A stretch of 29,725 nt of DNA from DASSKF01 sp035690725 (lineage in GTDB: Bacteria; Actinomycetota; Actinomycetes; Actinomycetales; Dermatophilaceae), in NCBI GenBank assembly GCA_035690725.1, contig DASSKF010000199.1:1-29725 (forward strand), read 5' to 3'. Positions 24,185 through 29,725 of this stretch are shown piece after piece (the stretch's first letter is position 1; each line of letters starts with the position of its first letter). The position numbers and the translations under genes are program-made. The notes below the pieces were generated by a model. It did no database searches. It had not been told where the DNA came from and saw only the letters and a program-made list of their open reading frames with translations.

Positions 24185-24630
24185 TCGTCCTGGGACAGCG
24201 CGCCGAGGCTGCGGTAGAAGCCGATCGACGGCTCGTTCCAGTCGAGCACCCACCACTCCAGCCGTGGGTAGCCGCGCTCGACGCAGACCCGGGCCAGCGT
24301 CAGCAGCAGCTCCTTGCCCAGTCCGCTGCCGCGGTGCTCCGGCTCGACGAACAGGTCCTCGAGCCAGATGCCGGGCCGCCCGGTCCAGGTGGAGAAGGAG
24401 AGGTACCAGAGCGCCATACCGACGACCCGGCCGCCCGCCTCGGCGACGTGCGCGAACGCGACCGGCTGGCCGCCCGCGGGGAAGAGCGCGGCCGTGAAGT
24501 CCGCCTCGGTCGCCGTCGCGGCCTGCGGCTCCCGCTCGTAGGCGGCGAGCTCGCGCACCAGCCGGATCAGCTCGGGGACGTCCCCGGGCGCTGCCGTCCG
24601 GACACCGCCATCGGTATGCCGTGTGCTCAC
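24130..24630 (-). CDS. GNAT N-acetyltransferase (SSAT/thialysine type)
   Basis: The 166-residue protein has the GNAT acetyl-CoA motif PEHRGSGLGKELL (about residues 98-110). It also has the FSTWTGRPGIWLEDLFV and VLDWNEPSIGFYRSLGA stretches shared with spermidine/spermine and thialysine acetyltransferases. It probably acetylates a polyamine or amino acid side chain; the substrate is not settled by sequence. The GTG start at 24630 follows TAGGCT by 6 nt on the minus strand, so the mRNA is probably leaderless. It is divergent from pcrA. The downstream CLC gene probably overlaps its 3' end. Confidence 0.88.
   Translation of the reverse strand: MSTRHTDGGVRTAAPGDVPELIRLVRELAAYEREPQAATATEADFTAALFPAGGQPVAFAHVAEAGGRVVGMALWYLSFSTWTGRPGIWLEDLFVEPEHRGSGLGKELLLTLARVCVERGYPRLEWWVLDWNEPSIGFYRSLGALSQDEWTTFRVDGEALQRMGAR
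24613..24621 (+). repeat. GGTATGCCG iterated 9-mer, copy 10
   Basis: Perfect copy at the start of the GNAT gene, read on the minus strand as Arg-His-Thr. This frame differs from most copies, which supports selection on DNA, not protein. A near-copy, CGGTATGG, lies at 24414-24421. Confidence 0.8.
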
Positions 24631-24636
24631 GGCCGA

Positions 24637-24642
24637 AGCCTA
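24637..24642 (-). promoter_or_regulatory. -10 box, leaderless GNAT gene
   Basis: TAGGCT on the minus strand ends 6 nt before the GTG at 24630, in the short divergent gap before pcrA. Confidence 0.6.
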
Positions 24643-24666
24643 CGGCCGCCTGTCGCGCCCTCCGCT

Positions 24667-24672
24667 TAGGGT
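24667..24672 (+). promoter_or_regulatory. Possible -10 box of pcrA
   Basis: TAGGGT ends 10 nt before the pcrA ATG. GGAGG (24674-24678) lies between, so a short leader with a ribosome binding site is likely. Confidence 0.4.
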
Positions 24673-24682
24673 GGGAGGCGAG

Positions 24683-27091
24683 ATGAGCACGCTGTTCGAC
24701 GACCTCCCCCTGCCCGGCATGTCCGCCCGAGCCGCCTCCGGCGAGGTGGACCCCGACGGTGTGCCCGCGTGGGCGCGCGGAGACGGGGAGCCACCGGCGC
24801 CGGTGCCGTGGGGGGACCGGGCGCCCGGCACCGACCCAGCGGCGCTGCTCGCGGACCTCAACCCGCAGCAGCGTGCGGCCGTGACCCACGAGGGCAGCCC
24901 CCTGCTCATCGTCGCCGGGGCCGGATCCGGCAAGACCCGGGTTCTGACCCACCGGATCGCCCACCTGCTGGCCGAGCGCGGTGCGCAGCCCGGCCAGATC
25001 ATCGCGATCACCTTCACCAACAAGGCCGCCGCCGAGATGCGGGAACGGGTCGAGGCGCTGGTCGGCGGCCGCGCCAAGGCGATGTGGGTGTCGACCTTCC
25101 ACTCGGCCTGCGTGCGGATCCTGCGCCGCGAGGCGACCAAGGTGGGGCTGAAGTCGAGCTTCTCGATCTACGACGCGGCCGACAGCCAGCGGCTGATGAG
25201 CATGGTGCTGCGCGACATGGACCTCGACCCGAAGCGCTACCCGCCGCGGTCGTTCTCCCACCAGGTGAGCAACCTCAAGAACGAGCTCGTCGACGAGGAG
25301 ACGTTCGCGGCCCGGGCGGCCGACGGGCCGCACCAGGACCAGGTGCTCGCCGAGGCGTACGCGAACTACCAGCGGCGGCTGCGGCAGGCGAACGCGCTCG
25401 ACTTCGACGACCTCATCATGACGACCGTCAACATCCTGCAGGCCTTCCCCGACGTCGCCGAGCACTACCACCGCCGGTTCCGCCACGTGCTGGTGGACGA
25501 GTACCAGGACACCAACCACGCACAGTACGTGCTCGTGCGCGAGCTCGTGGGTGACGGCGGCGCACCGCGGGCCTCCGAGGAGCAGGGCGGTGGCGGCGTG
25601 CCGCCGGCCGAGCTCGCGGTCGTGGGCGACGCCGACCAGTCGATCTACGCCTTCCGCGGTGCGACGATCCGCAACATCAGGGAGTTCGAGCAGGACTACC
25701 CGCACGCCCGGACCATCCTGCTCGAGCAGAACTACCGCTCGACGCAGACGATCCTGCGCGCCGCCAACGCGGTGATCGCCCGCAACGAGGGACGTCGGGC
25801 GAAGAACCTCTGGACCGAGGCCGGGGACGGGCCGCCCATCGTCGCCTACGTCGGCGACTCCGAGCACGACGAGGCCGCCTTCGTCGCCCGCCAGGTCGAC
25901 GCCCTGACCGACGAGCACGGCGTCCGGCCACGGGACGTGGCCGTCTTCTACCGCACCAACGCGCAGTCCCGGGCCATCGAGGAGGTCTTCGTCCGGGTCG
26001 GCCTGCCCTACAAGGTGGTGGGCGGCACCCGGTTCTACGAGCGGCGCGAGGTCAAGGACGCGCTGGCCTACCTGCGGGTCATCGCCAACCCGGCCGACAC
26101 CGTCAACCTGCGCCGCATCCTCAACGTGCCCAAGCGCGGCATCGGGGACCGGGCCCAGGCGTGCATCTCGGCGCTCGCCGAGCGGGAGCGCATCCCGTTC
26201 GTCGCCGCGCTCGGCCGGCCCGACGACGCCCCCGGCATCGCGACCCGGTCGGTCACCTGCATCACGGCGTTCACCTCGCTGCTCGAGGCCCTGCAGACCG
26301 TCCGGGAGGGCGGCTCCGGCGTGGCCGAGCTGCTCGAGGCGGTGCTCGAGCAGACCGGCTACCTCGACGAGCTGCGCAGGAGCCACGACCCGCAGGACGA
26401 GACCCGGGTGGAGAACCTGGCCGAGCTGGTGGCGGTGGCCCGCGAGTTCGACGAGGCGAACCCGGACGGCTCCCTCGACGACTTCCTCGAGCAGGTCTCG
26501 CTCGTCGCCGACGCCGACGAGATCCCGGAGGGTGACGAGGAGGCAGAGCAGGGGGTCGTGACCCTGATGACCCTGCACACCGCCAAGGGACTCGAGTTCC
26601 CGGTGGTCTTCCTCACCGGCATGGAGGACGGGACCTTCCCGCACATGCGCGCGCTCGGCGACGCCCGGGAGCTGGAGGAGGAGCGCCGGCTCGCCTACGT
26701 CGGCGTCACCCGTGCGCGGGAGCGGCTGCACCTGTCTCGCGCAGTGGTCCGCTCGGCCTGGGGCGCGCCGCAGTACAACCCGCCGTCGCGCTTCCTCGAC
26801 GAGATCCCCGACGAGCTCATCGACTGGCAGCGCACCGAGTCCACCGGCACCCGCCCCTCGTCCACGCCCGCGGTGGCCCGGTTGGCCGGCCGGCCCGGGG
26901 TGAAGTCACCCGGCAACCGGCCGGTGGTCAGCCTCGACGCCGGCGACCGGGTCACCCACGACACGTTCGGCCTCGGCACGGTGGTGCGGGTCGAGGGCAC
27001 CGGGGACAAGGCGATGGCGCACGTGGACTTCGGCGGCGACGCCGGCGTCAAGCGGCTGCTGCTGCGCTACGCGCCGGTCGAGAAGCTCTGA
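24683..27091 (+). CDS. pcrA: ATP-dependent DNA helicase PcrA/UvrD1
   Basis: PcrA/UvrD1 is a superfamily 1A 3'-5' helicase used in nucleotide excision repair and in clearing DNA of stalled protein complexes. The 802-residue protein has all helicase motifs. Among them are the Q motif LNPQQRAAV, Walker A VAGAGSGKTR, motif Ia ITFTNKAAAEM, Walker B VDEYQDTN, motif III GDADQSIYAFRGA, motif IV QNYRST, and motifs V/VI TLHTAKGLEF and YVGVTRAR. A Gly/Glu-rich insertion of about 20 residues lies between motifs II and III. The C-terminal tail (HDTFGLGTVVRVEG...VDFGG...LLLRYAPVEKL) is the Tudor-like fold that binds RNA polymerase in relatives. The ATG follows GGAGG at 4 nt. Confidence 0.96.
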   Translation: MSTLFDDLPLPGMSARAASGEVDPDGVPAWARGDGEPPAPVPWGDRAPGTDPAALLADLNPQQRAAVTHEGSPLLIVAGAGSGKTRVLTHRIAHLLAERGAQPGQIIAITFTNKAAAEMRERVEALVGGRAKAMWVSTFHSACVRILRREATKVGLKSSFSIYDAADSQRLMSMVLRDMDLDPKRYPPRSFSHQVSNLKNELVDEETFAARAADGPHQDQVLAEAYANYQRRLRQANALDFDDLIMTTVNILQAFPDVAEHYHRRFRHVLVDEYQDTNHAQYVLVRELVGDGGAPRASEEQGGGGVPPAELAVVGDADQSIYAFRGATIRNIREFEQDYPHARTILLEQNYRSTQTILRAANAVIARNEGRRAKNLWTEAGDGPPIVAYVGDSEHDEAAFVARQVDALTDEHGVRPRDVAVFYRTNAQSRAIEEVFVRVGLPYKVVGGTRFYERREVKDALAYLRVIANPADTVNLRRILNVPKRGIGDRAQACISALAERERIPFVAALGRPDDAPGIATRSVTCITAFTSLLEALQTVREGGSGVAELLEAVLEQTGYLDELRRSHDPQDETRVENLAELVAVAREFDEANPDGSLDDFLEQVSLVADADEIPEGDEEAEQGVVTLMTLHTAKGLEFPVVFLTGMEDGTFPHMRALGDARELEEERRLAYVGVTRARERLHLSRAVVRSAWGAPQYNPPSRFLDEIPDELIDWQRTESTGTRPSSTPAVARLAGRPGVKSPGNRPVVSLDAGDRVTHDTFGLGTVVRVEGTGDKAMAHVDFGGDAGVKRLLLRYAPVEKL

Positions 27092-27243
27092 GCGCCGGCT
27101 CACCCGCCCCGATCCGCACCCGCAGGCGCAGCCGCTGGAGCGCACCCCGGGGGGTACCGCTTGTTGGGAATGATCGTTGGGTTTGGTGCTCGTAACGAGC
27201 ACCAAACCCAACGATCATTCCCAACGAGTGGTGGGGTCTTAGA
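27092..27243. other. Convergent intergenic region between pcrA and the M23 gene
   Basis: No gene is supported in these 152 bases. The main content is the 63-bp palindrome at 27163-27225. The remainder is G+C-rich and unremarkable. Confidence 0.7.
27163..27225. repeat. Perfect 63-bp palindrome (31-bp arms, 1-base centre)
   Basis: The left arm (27163-27193) begins GTTGGGAATG and ends TGCTCGT, and the right arm (27195-27225) is its exact reverse complement. The centre is a single A at 27194. If G-U pairs are allowed, RNA pairing extends a further 7 or so positions outward on each side. The arms are near 50% G+C, well below the surrounding sequence. It lies between convergent genes, so it could serve as a two-way terminator, though it lacks a U-tract. 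It may also be a repeat or mobile palindromic element. Confidence 0.9.
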
Positions 27244-28068
27244 TCAGCAGCGGACGTCGTGCTCGGCGAGCCAGGGTGCCGGGTCGATCGGGTCCCCCCC
27301 GTGCGGGTGCACCTCGAGGTGCAGGTGCGGGCCGGTGGAGTGACCGGTGCTGCCGGAGTAGCCGACGAGCTGGCCCGGGCGCACGTGGTCACCGACGGAG
27401 ACCGTTCCGCGCGACAGGTGCAGGAACTCGATGACGGTGCCGTCCCACTGGCGGACCGCGACGACGAAGCCGCCACCCGGTTCCCACCCGGCGGTTGTCA
27501 CGGTGCCGCTCGACATCGCGTGCAGCGGCGTGCCGGCGGGGACCGCGATGTCGAGGCCCGCGTGCAGCCGGCCCCAGCGCTCGCCGAAGCCGGAGGTCAC
27601 CCGGCCGCTGGTCGGCCGCACCCAGCGGTGGGCCCGCGCGCGCTCGCGCCGATCGCGCCGCTCGGCCCGGTGCCGCTCGGCCCGCATGGTCCGCAGCTGC
27701 TGGCCGCGGGACGCCCGGGCCCGGGCGCGGTCCTGCAGCGGTCCGTCGTCAGCCGGGGGAGCAGCGATGGCTCCGAGCACCCCCGCGCGGGTCAGGTCCT
27801 GCGTCGCGGATGTCGCGCCGGCCGGCTCCGCGGCGGCGGAGGTCGTGCCCGGCTGCACACTGGCGCCGGTGCCCACGACGAGCAGCACGCCGGCCGCGGC
27901 CGCGGGCAGGCCCAGCGCCCACACCCGCGCCCCGGCGGGCGCGTGGCGACGTGACGGCGCGGTGCCACGGTGGCGGCCGGCATACCGGGGACGCAGCACG
28001 GGGTCTCGGACTCCTCGGGGCAGCTCACGCGGCGGACGCGCGGGTGTGACAGGGACCGAGCCGACCAT
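27244..28068 (-). CDS. M23 family (LytM-like) peptidoglycan peptidase
   Basis: This 274-residue protein has an Arg-rich N-terminus and one hydrophobic segment near residue 50. An Arg/Ala/Glu-rich coiled stretch follows (about 110-145), then a C-terminal M23 domain. The domain has the zinc motifs HAGLDIAVPAG (HxxxD) and GPHLHLEVH (HxH), plus a GERWG start region. M23 endopeptidases cut peptide crosslinks of peptidoglycan outside the membrane, and all metal ligands appear intact, so it should be active. ATG 28068 is chosen. An in-frame GTG at 28083 would add five residues. The gene is divergent from the cobalamin-binding gene with a gap of only 47 bp or less. Confidence 0.9.
   Translation of the reverse strand: MVGSVPVTPARPPRELPRGVRDPVLRPRYAGRHRGTAPSRRHAPAGARVWALGLPAAAAGVLLVVGTGASVQPGTTSAAAEPAGATSATQDLTRAGVLGAIAAPPADDGPLQDRARARASRGQQLRTMRAERHRAERRDRRERARAHRWVRPTSGRVTSGFGERWGRLHAGLDIAVPAGTPLHAMSSGTVTTAGWEPGGGFVVAVRQWDGTVIEFLHLSRGTVSVGDHVRPGQLVGYSGSTGHSTGPHLHLEVHPHGGDPIDPAPWLAEHDVRC
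27979..27987 (-). repeat. GGTATGCCG iterated 9-mer, copy 11
   Basis: The 9-mer lies on the minus strand (bounds accurate to one base). In the M23 gene it is read as Arg-Tyr-Ala-Gly with Tyr codon TAT. Confidence 0.75.
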
Positions 28069-28102
28069 AGCGGGTCCCGTCACACCTGCCGACCCCTGGC
28101 GT

Positions 28103-28108
28103 TAGTCT
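28103..28108 (+). promoter_or_regulatory. -10 box, leaderless cobalamin-binding gene
   Basis: TAGTCT ends 7 nt before the ATG at 28116, as at the beta-lactamase-like gene. The -35 region would fall at the start of the divergent M23 gene. Confidence 0.55.
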
Positions 28109-28115
28109 GCGCACC

Positions 28116-28535
28116 ATGACTGCCTCAACGTCCTCTCCGTCGACGCCCCTGCGTGTGGTGGTCGCCAAGCCCGGCCTGGACGGGCACGACCGCGGCGCGA
28201 AGGTGGTGGCCCGCGCCCTGCGCGACGCCGGCATGGAGGTGGTCTACACCGGGCTGCACCAGACCCCGGAGCAGATCGTGGAGGCGGCGATCCAGGAGGA
28301 CGCGGACGCGATCGGTCTGTCCGTGCTCTCCGGGGCGCACATGACCCTGTTCGCGAAGGTCGTGGAGCTGTTGAAGGAGCGGGACGCCGCGGACATCGTG
28401 GTCTTCGGCGGAGGCATCGTGCCCGACGCCGACATCCCGAAGCTGGCCGAGCTGGGGGTCGCCAAGGTGTTCACCCCCGGCGCCACCACCCACGAGATCG
28501 TGGGCTGGGTGCGCCAGCACGTGCACCAGCAGTAG
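28116..28535 (+). CDS. Cobalamin (B12)-binding domain protein, mutase C-terminal type
   Basis: This 139-residue protein is a stand-alone B12-binding domain like the C-terminal part of methylmalonyl-CoA mutase. It shows the DGHDRG motif (the DxHxxG whose His ligates cobalt), the SVLSGAH motif and the GGGIVP loop, each at the expected spacing. Such small subunits pair with a separate catalytic subunit in some acyl-CoA mutases, for example isobutyryl-CoA mutase. No catalytic subunit lies in this window. The ATG follows TAGTCT by 7 nt, so the mRNA is probably leaderless. The gene ends 211 bp before the protease gene. Confidence 0.92.
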   Translation: MTASTSSPSTPLRVVVAKPGLDGHDRGAKVVARALRDAGMEVVYTGLHQTPEQIVEAAIQEDADAIGLSVLSGAHMTLFAKVVELLKERDAADIVVFGGGIVPDADIPKLAELGVAKVFTPGATTHEIVGWVRQHVHQQ

Positions 28536-28576
28536 GGCTCGTCTGCAGGCCGCGGTCGCACCGGCACGACGGCCGA

Positions 28577-28658
28577 CCAAATCTTGGAACGGGTCTGCAC
28601 GTCGTGGCGCGAGTTGTGCTCCGGGCAGTGAGTTCCCCAGCGCTGCACCAAGATTCGG
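28577..28658. repeat. Separated inverted repeat upstream of the M4 protease gene
   Basis: CCAAATCTTGG (28577-28587) and CCAAGATTCGG (28648-28658) are inverted copies with one mismatch, 60 bases apart. Each half is itself close to palindromic (CCAA-N3-TTGG), so they could be two operator sites flanking the promoter. Confidence 0.5.
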
Positions 28659-28680
28659 TAAGAACCGTTGACCCTCTCTG

Positions 28681-28704
28681 GCGTCGGACGACATCGTCCG
28701 ACGC
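28681..28704. promoter_or_regulatory. 24-bp inverted repeat before the M4 protease gene
   Basis: GCGTCGGACGA and its exact complement are separated by CA. It lies 42 bp before the ATG, just after a TTGACC (28668-28673) that could be a -35 element. It may be an operator over the promoter or a leader hairpin. Confidence 0.5.
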
Positions 28705-28746
28705 GGCCATCGGCCCCCGGTGGCCCGACAGTGAGGAGATCAACCC

Positions 28747-29725
28747 ATGAACCGACTGTCCTCGGGTGTCGCCGTGGAGGCGCTGGTCGCCGCGACGGCA
28801 CTCGTCCCGGCCACCGGTGCCTCGGCGGCGCCACCGACCGCTGATCGACCGGAGCCGTCGGTCCGGGCCGAGCAGCAGGACGCGGCGTCCGTCGCCCGGC
28901 AGCTCGGCCTCGGCGGCCGGCAGGACCTGGCCGTGCAGGACGTGGTGGGGAACCCGGACGGGTCCTACTACGTCCGCTACAGCCGCACCTTCGCCGGCCT
29001 CCCGGTCGTGGGCGGCGACGTCGTGGTGGAGCGATCCCGCACGGGCGCCGTCCGGGACGTCAACTGGGCCGTCGGCACGGGCCGGGTCACCGTCGCCTCC
29101 ACCACGCCCGGCTTCGCGCTCGGCTCGGCGAGGCGGACCGGGCTGCGGGCCTCCCGGGCCACGGAGCACGAGCGGGTGGCGCACCACCGGCTCGTCGTGT
29201 TCGTCACCTCCGACGGCACACCGCGCCTCGCCTACGACGTCCTGACGAAGGGCCTCACCGAGGACCAGACCCCGACGAAGCTGCACACCTACGTCGACGC
29301 GCAGACGGGCGCCACGCTCGCCACCCGTGACGAGGTCAAGACGGGCACTGGGCACGGTATCTTCGTGGGCGACGTGCAGATCGGCACGCAGCAGACGAGC
29401 TCGGGCTACCGGATGAAGGACGGGGAGGGCAACCACACCACGGACCTGGACAATCGCACGTCCGGGAGCGGTGACACGTTCACCGGCTCCGACGACGACT
29501 GGGGCAACGGCTCCCAGGGCAACCGCGAGTCGGCAGGGGTGGACGCGCACTACGGCGCCGAGATGACGTACGACTTCTACGACGACGTCATGGACCGCGC
29601 CGGAATCTGGAACGACGGGAGCGGTGCCCGGTCCCGGGTCCACTACGGCGACAACTACGTCAACGCCTTCTGGGACGGCACCCAGATGACCTACGGCGAC
29701 GGGTACGCCAACCAGAACCCGTTGG
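28747..29725 (+). CDS. M4 (thermolysin-type) metalloprotease precursor, 5' part
   Basis: The window holds the first 326 codons. A short N-terminal secretion-like region ends near ATGASA. It is followed by an FTP/PepSY-type propeptide (about residues 40-195: DVVGNPDGSYYVRYSRTFAGLPVVGGDVVV). The N-terminal part of the M4 catalytic domain then appears, with GVDAHYGAEMTYDFY, VHYGDNYVNAFWDG and MTYGDG. The HExxH zinc site lies beyond the window. Such proteases are secreted and self-processed. The signal region is odd: only one Arg and a Glu inside the hydrophobic core (GVAVEALVAATALV). The ATG has GAGGAG 8 nt upstream. Confidence 0.92.
   Translation, partial: MNRLSSGVAVEALVAATALVPATGASAAPPTADRPEPSVRAEQQDAASVARQLGLGGRQDLAVQDVVGNPDGSYYVRYSRTFAGLPVVGGDVVVERSRTGAVRDVNWAVGTGRVTVASTTPGFALGSARRTGLRASRATEHERVAHHRLVVFVTSDGTPRLAYDVLTKGLTEDQTPTKLHTYVDAQTGATLATRDEVKTGTGHGIFVGDVQIGTQQTSSGYRMKDGEGNHTTDLDNRTSGSGDTFTGSDDDWGNGSQGNRESAGVDAHYGAEMTYDFYDDVMDRAGIWNDGSGARSRVHYGDNYVNAFWDGTQMTYGDGYANQNPL

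Noticed and set aside
20546..24217. A 1223-codon open frame on the plus strand
   Set aside because: It is antisense to the beta-lactamase-like, SIS and CLC genes, whose proteins have clear motifs. Its translation is low-complexity Arg/Gly/Ala/Asp, as expected from high-G+C shadows.
24185..26731. The open frame of the CLC gene continuing upstream through pcrA on the minus strand
   Set aside because: The upstream part is antisense to pcrA and shows no domain. Only the part from about 24184 downward is CLC.
27163..27225. Palindrome as a tRNA, attachment site or insertion-sequence end
   Set aside because: There is no cloverleaf, no adjacent integrase or transposase, and no target duplication is visible.
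28681..28704. LexA/SOS box
   Set aside because: The actinobacterial SOS box is of the form TCGAAC-N4-GTTCGA, which this inverted repeat does not match.

Overview
The window is chromosomal DNA from a high-G+C actinobacterium. By eye it is about 73% G+C, with GTG starts common and genes packed with short overlaps. A PcrA/UvrD1-type helicase with a C-terminal Tudor-like tail, a MurT/GatD pair, SURF1 and PspC-type signalling proteins all fit the Actinomycetota. Micrococcales, perhaps Intrasporangiaceae, is my guess from overall flavour only. No rRNA, tRNA, CRISPR array, insertion sequence or phage gene is visible. Coding density is high: the largest gene-free stretches are 10505-10744, 28536-28746 and 27092-27243.

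Layout. 1-3341 (minus): two adjacent half-transporters of an ABC exporter with complementary lost ATP-site motifs, the second cut by the window edge. 3467-7503 (plus): a membrane-anchored beta-propeller protein, SURF1, a DUF3817-like membrane protein and GMP synthase (guaA). 7570-10504 (plus): a PAP2 phosphatase, then murT-gatD for amidation of peptidoglycan precursors. 10745-12642 (minus) and 12742-14642 (plus): a flippase-like membrane protein and PIG-L deacetylase, divergent from a GT4 glycosyltransferase and a NUDIX protein. 14681-18610: a LiaFSR/Psp-like envelope-stress module, with a repeat-bearing membrane protein and a PspC/toast-rack protein on the minus strand and a PspC-histidine kinase with a LuxR-type response regulator on the plus strand. 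18703-24630: a second PAP2 protein, a serine beta-lactamase-like hydrolase, a SIS-domain sugar isomerase, a CLC chloride transporter and a GNAT acetyltransferase. 24683-29725: pcrA, an M23 peptidase, a small cobalamin-binding protein and the start of an M4 metalloprotease.

Much of the window concerns the cell envelope: precursor amidation, peptidoglycan hydrolysis, lipid phosphatases, glycolipid-type enzymes and envelope-stress sensing. These sit beside housekeeping genes (guaA, pcrA, SURF1).

The most unusual signals are at DNA level. A 9-mer, GGTATGCCG, occurs 11 times in both orientations, where composition predicts about 0.35. A perfect 63-bp palindrome (two 31-bp arms around one base), low in G+C for this genome, lies between convergent pcrA and the M23 gene. 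At least eight genes have a TANNNT -10 box ending 6 nt before a GTG or 7 nt before an ATG, the layout of leaderless transcription, and several of these boxes overlap the end of the preceding gene. A 63-bp tandem duplication lies between convergent gatD and the flippase gene.
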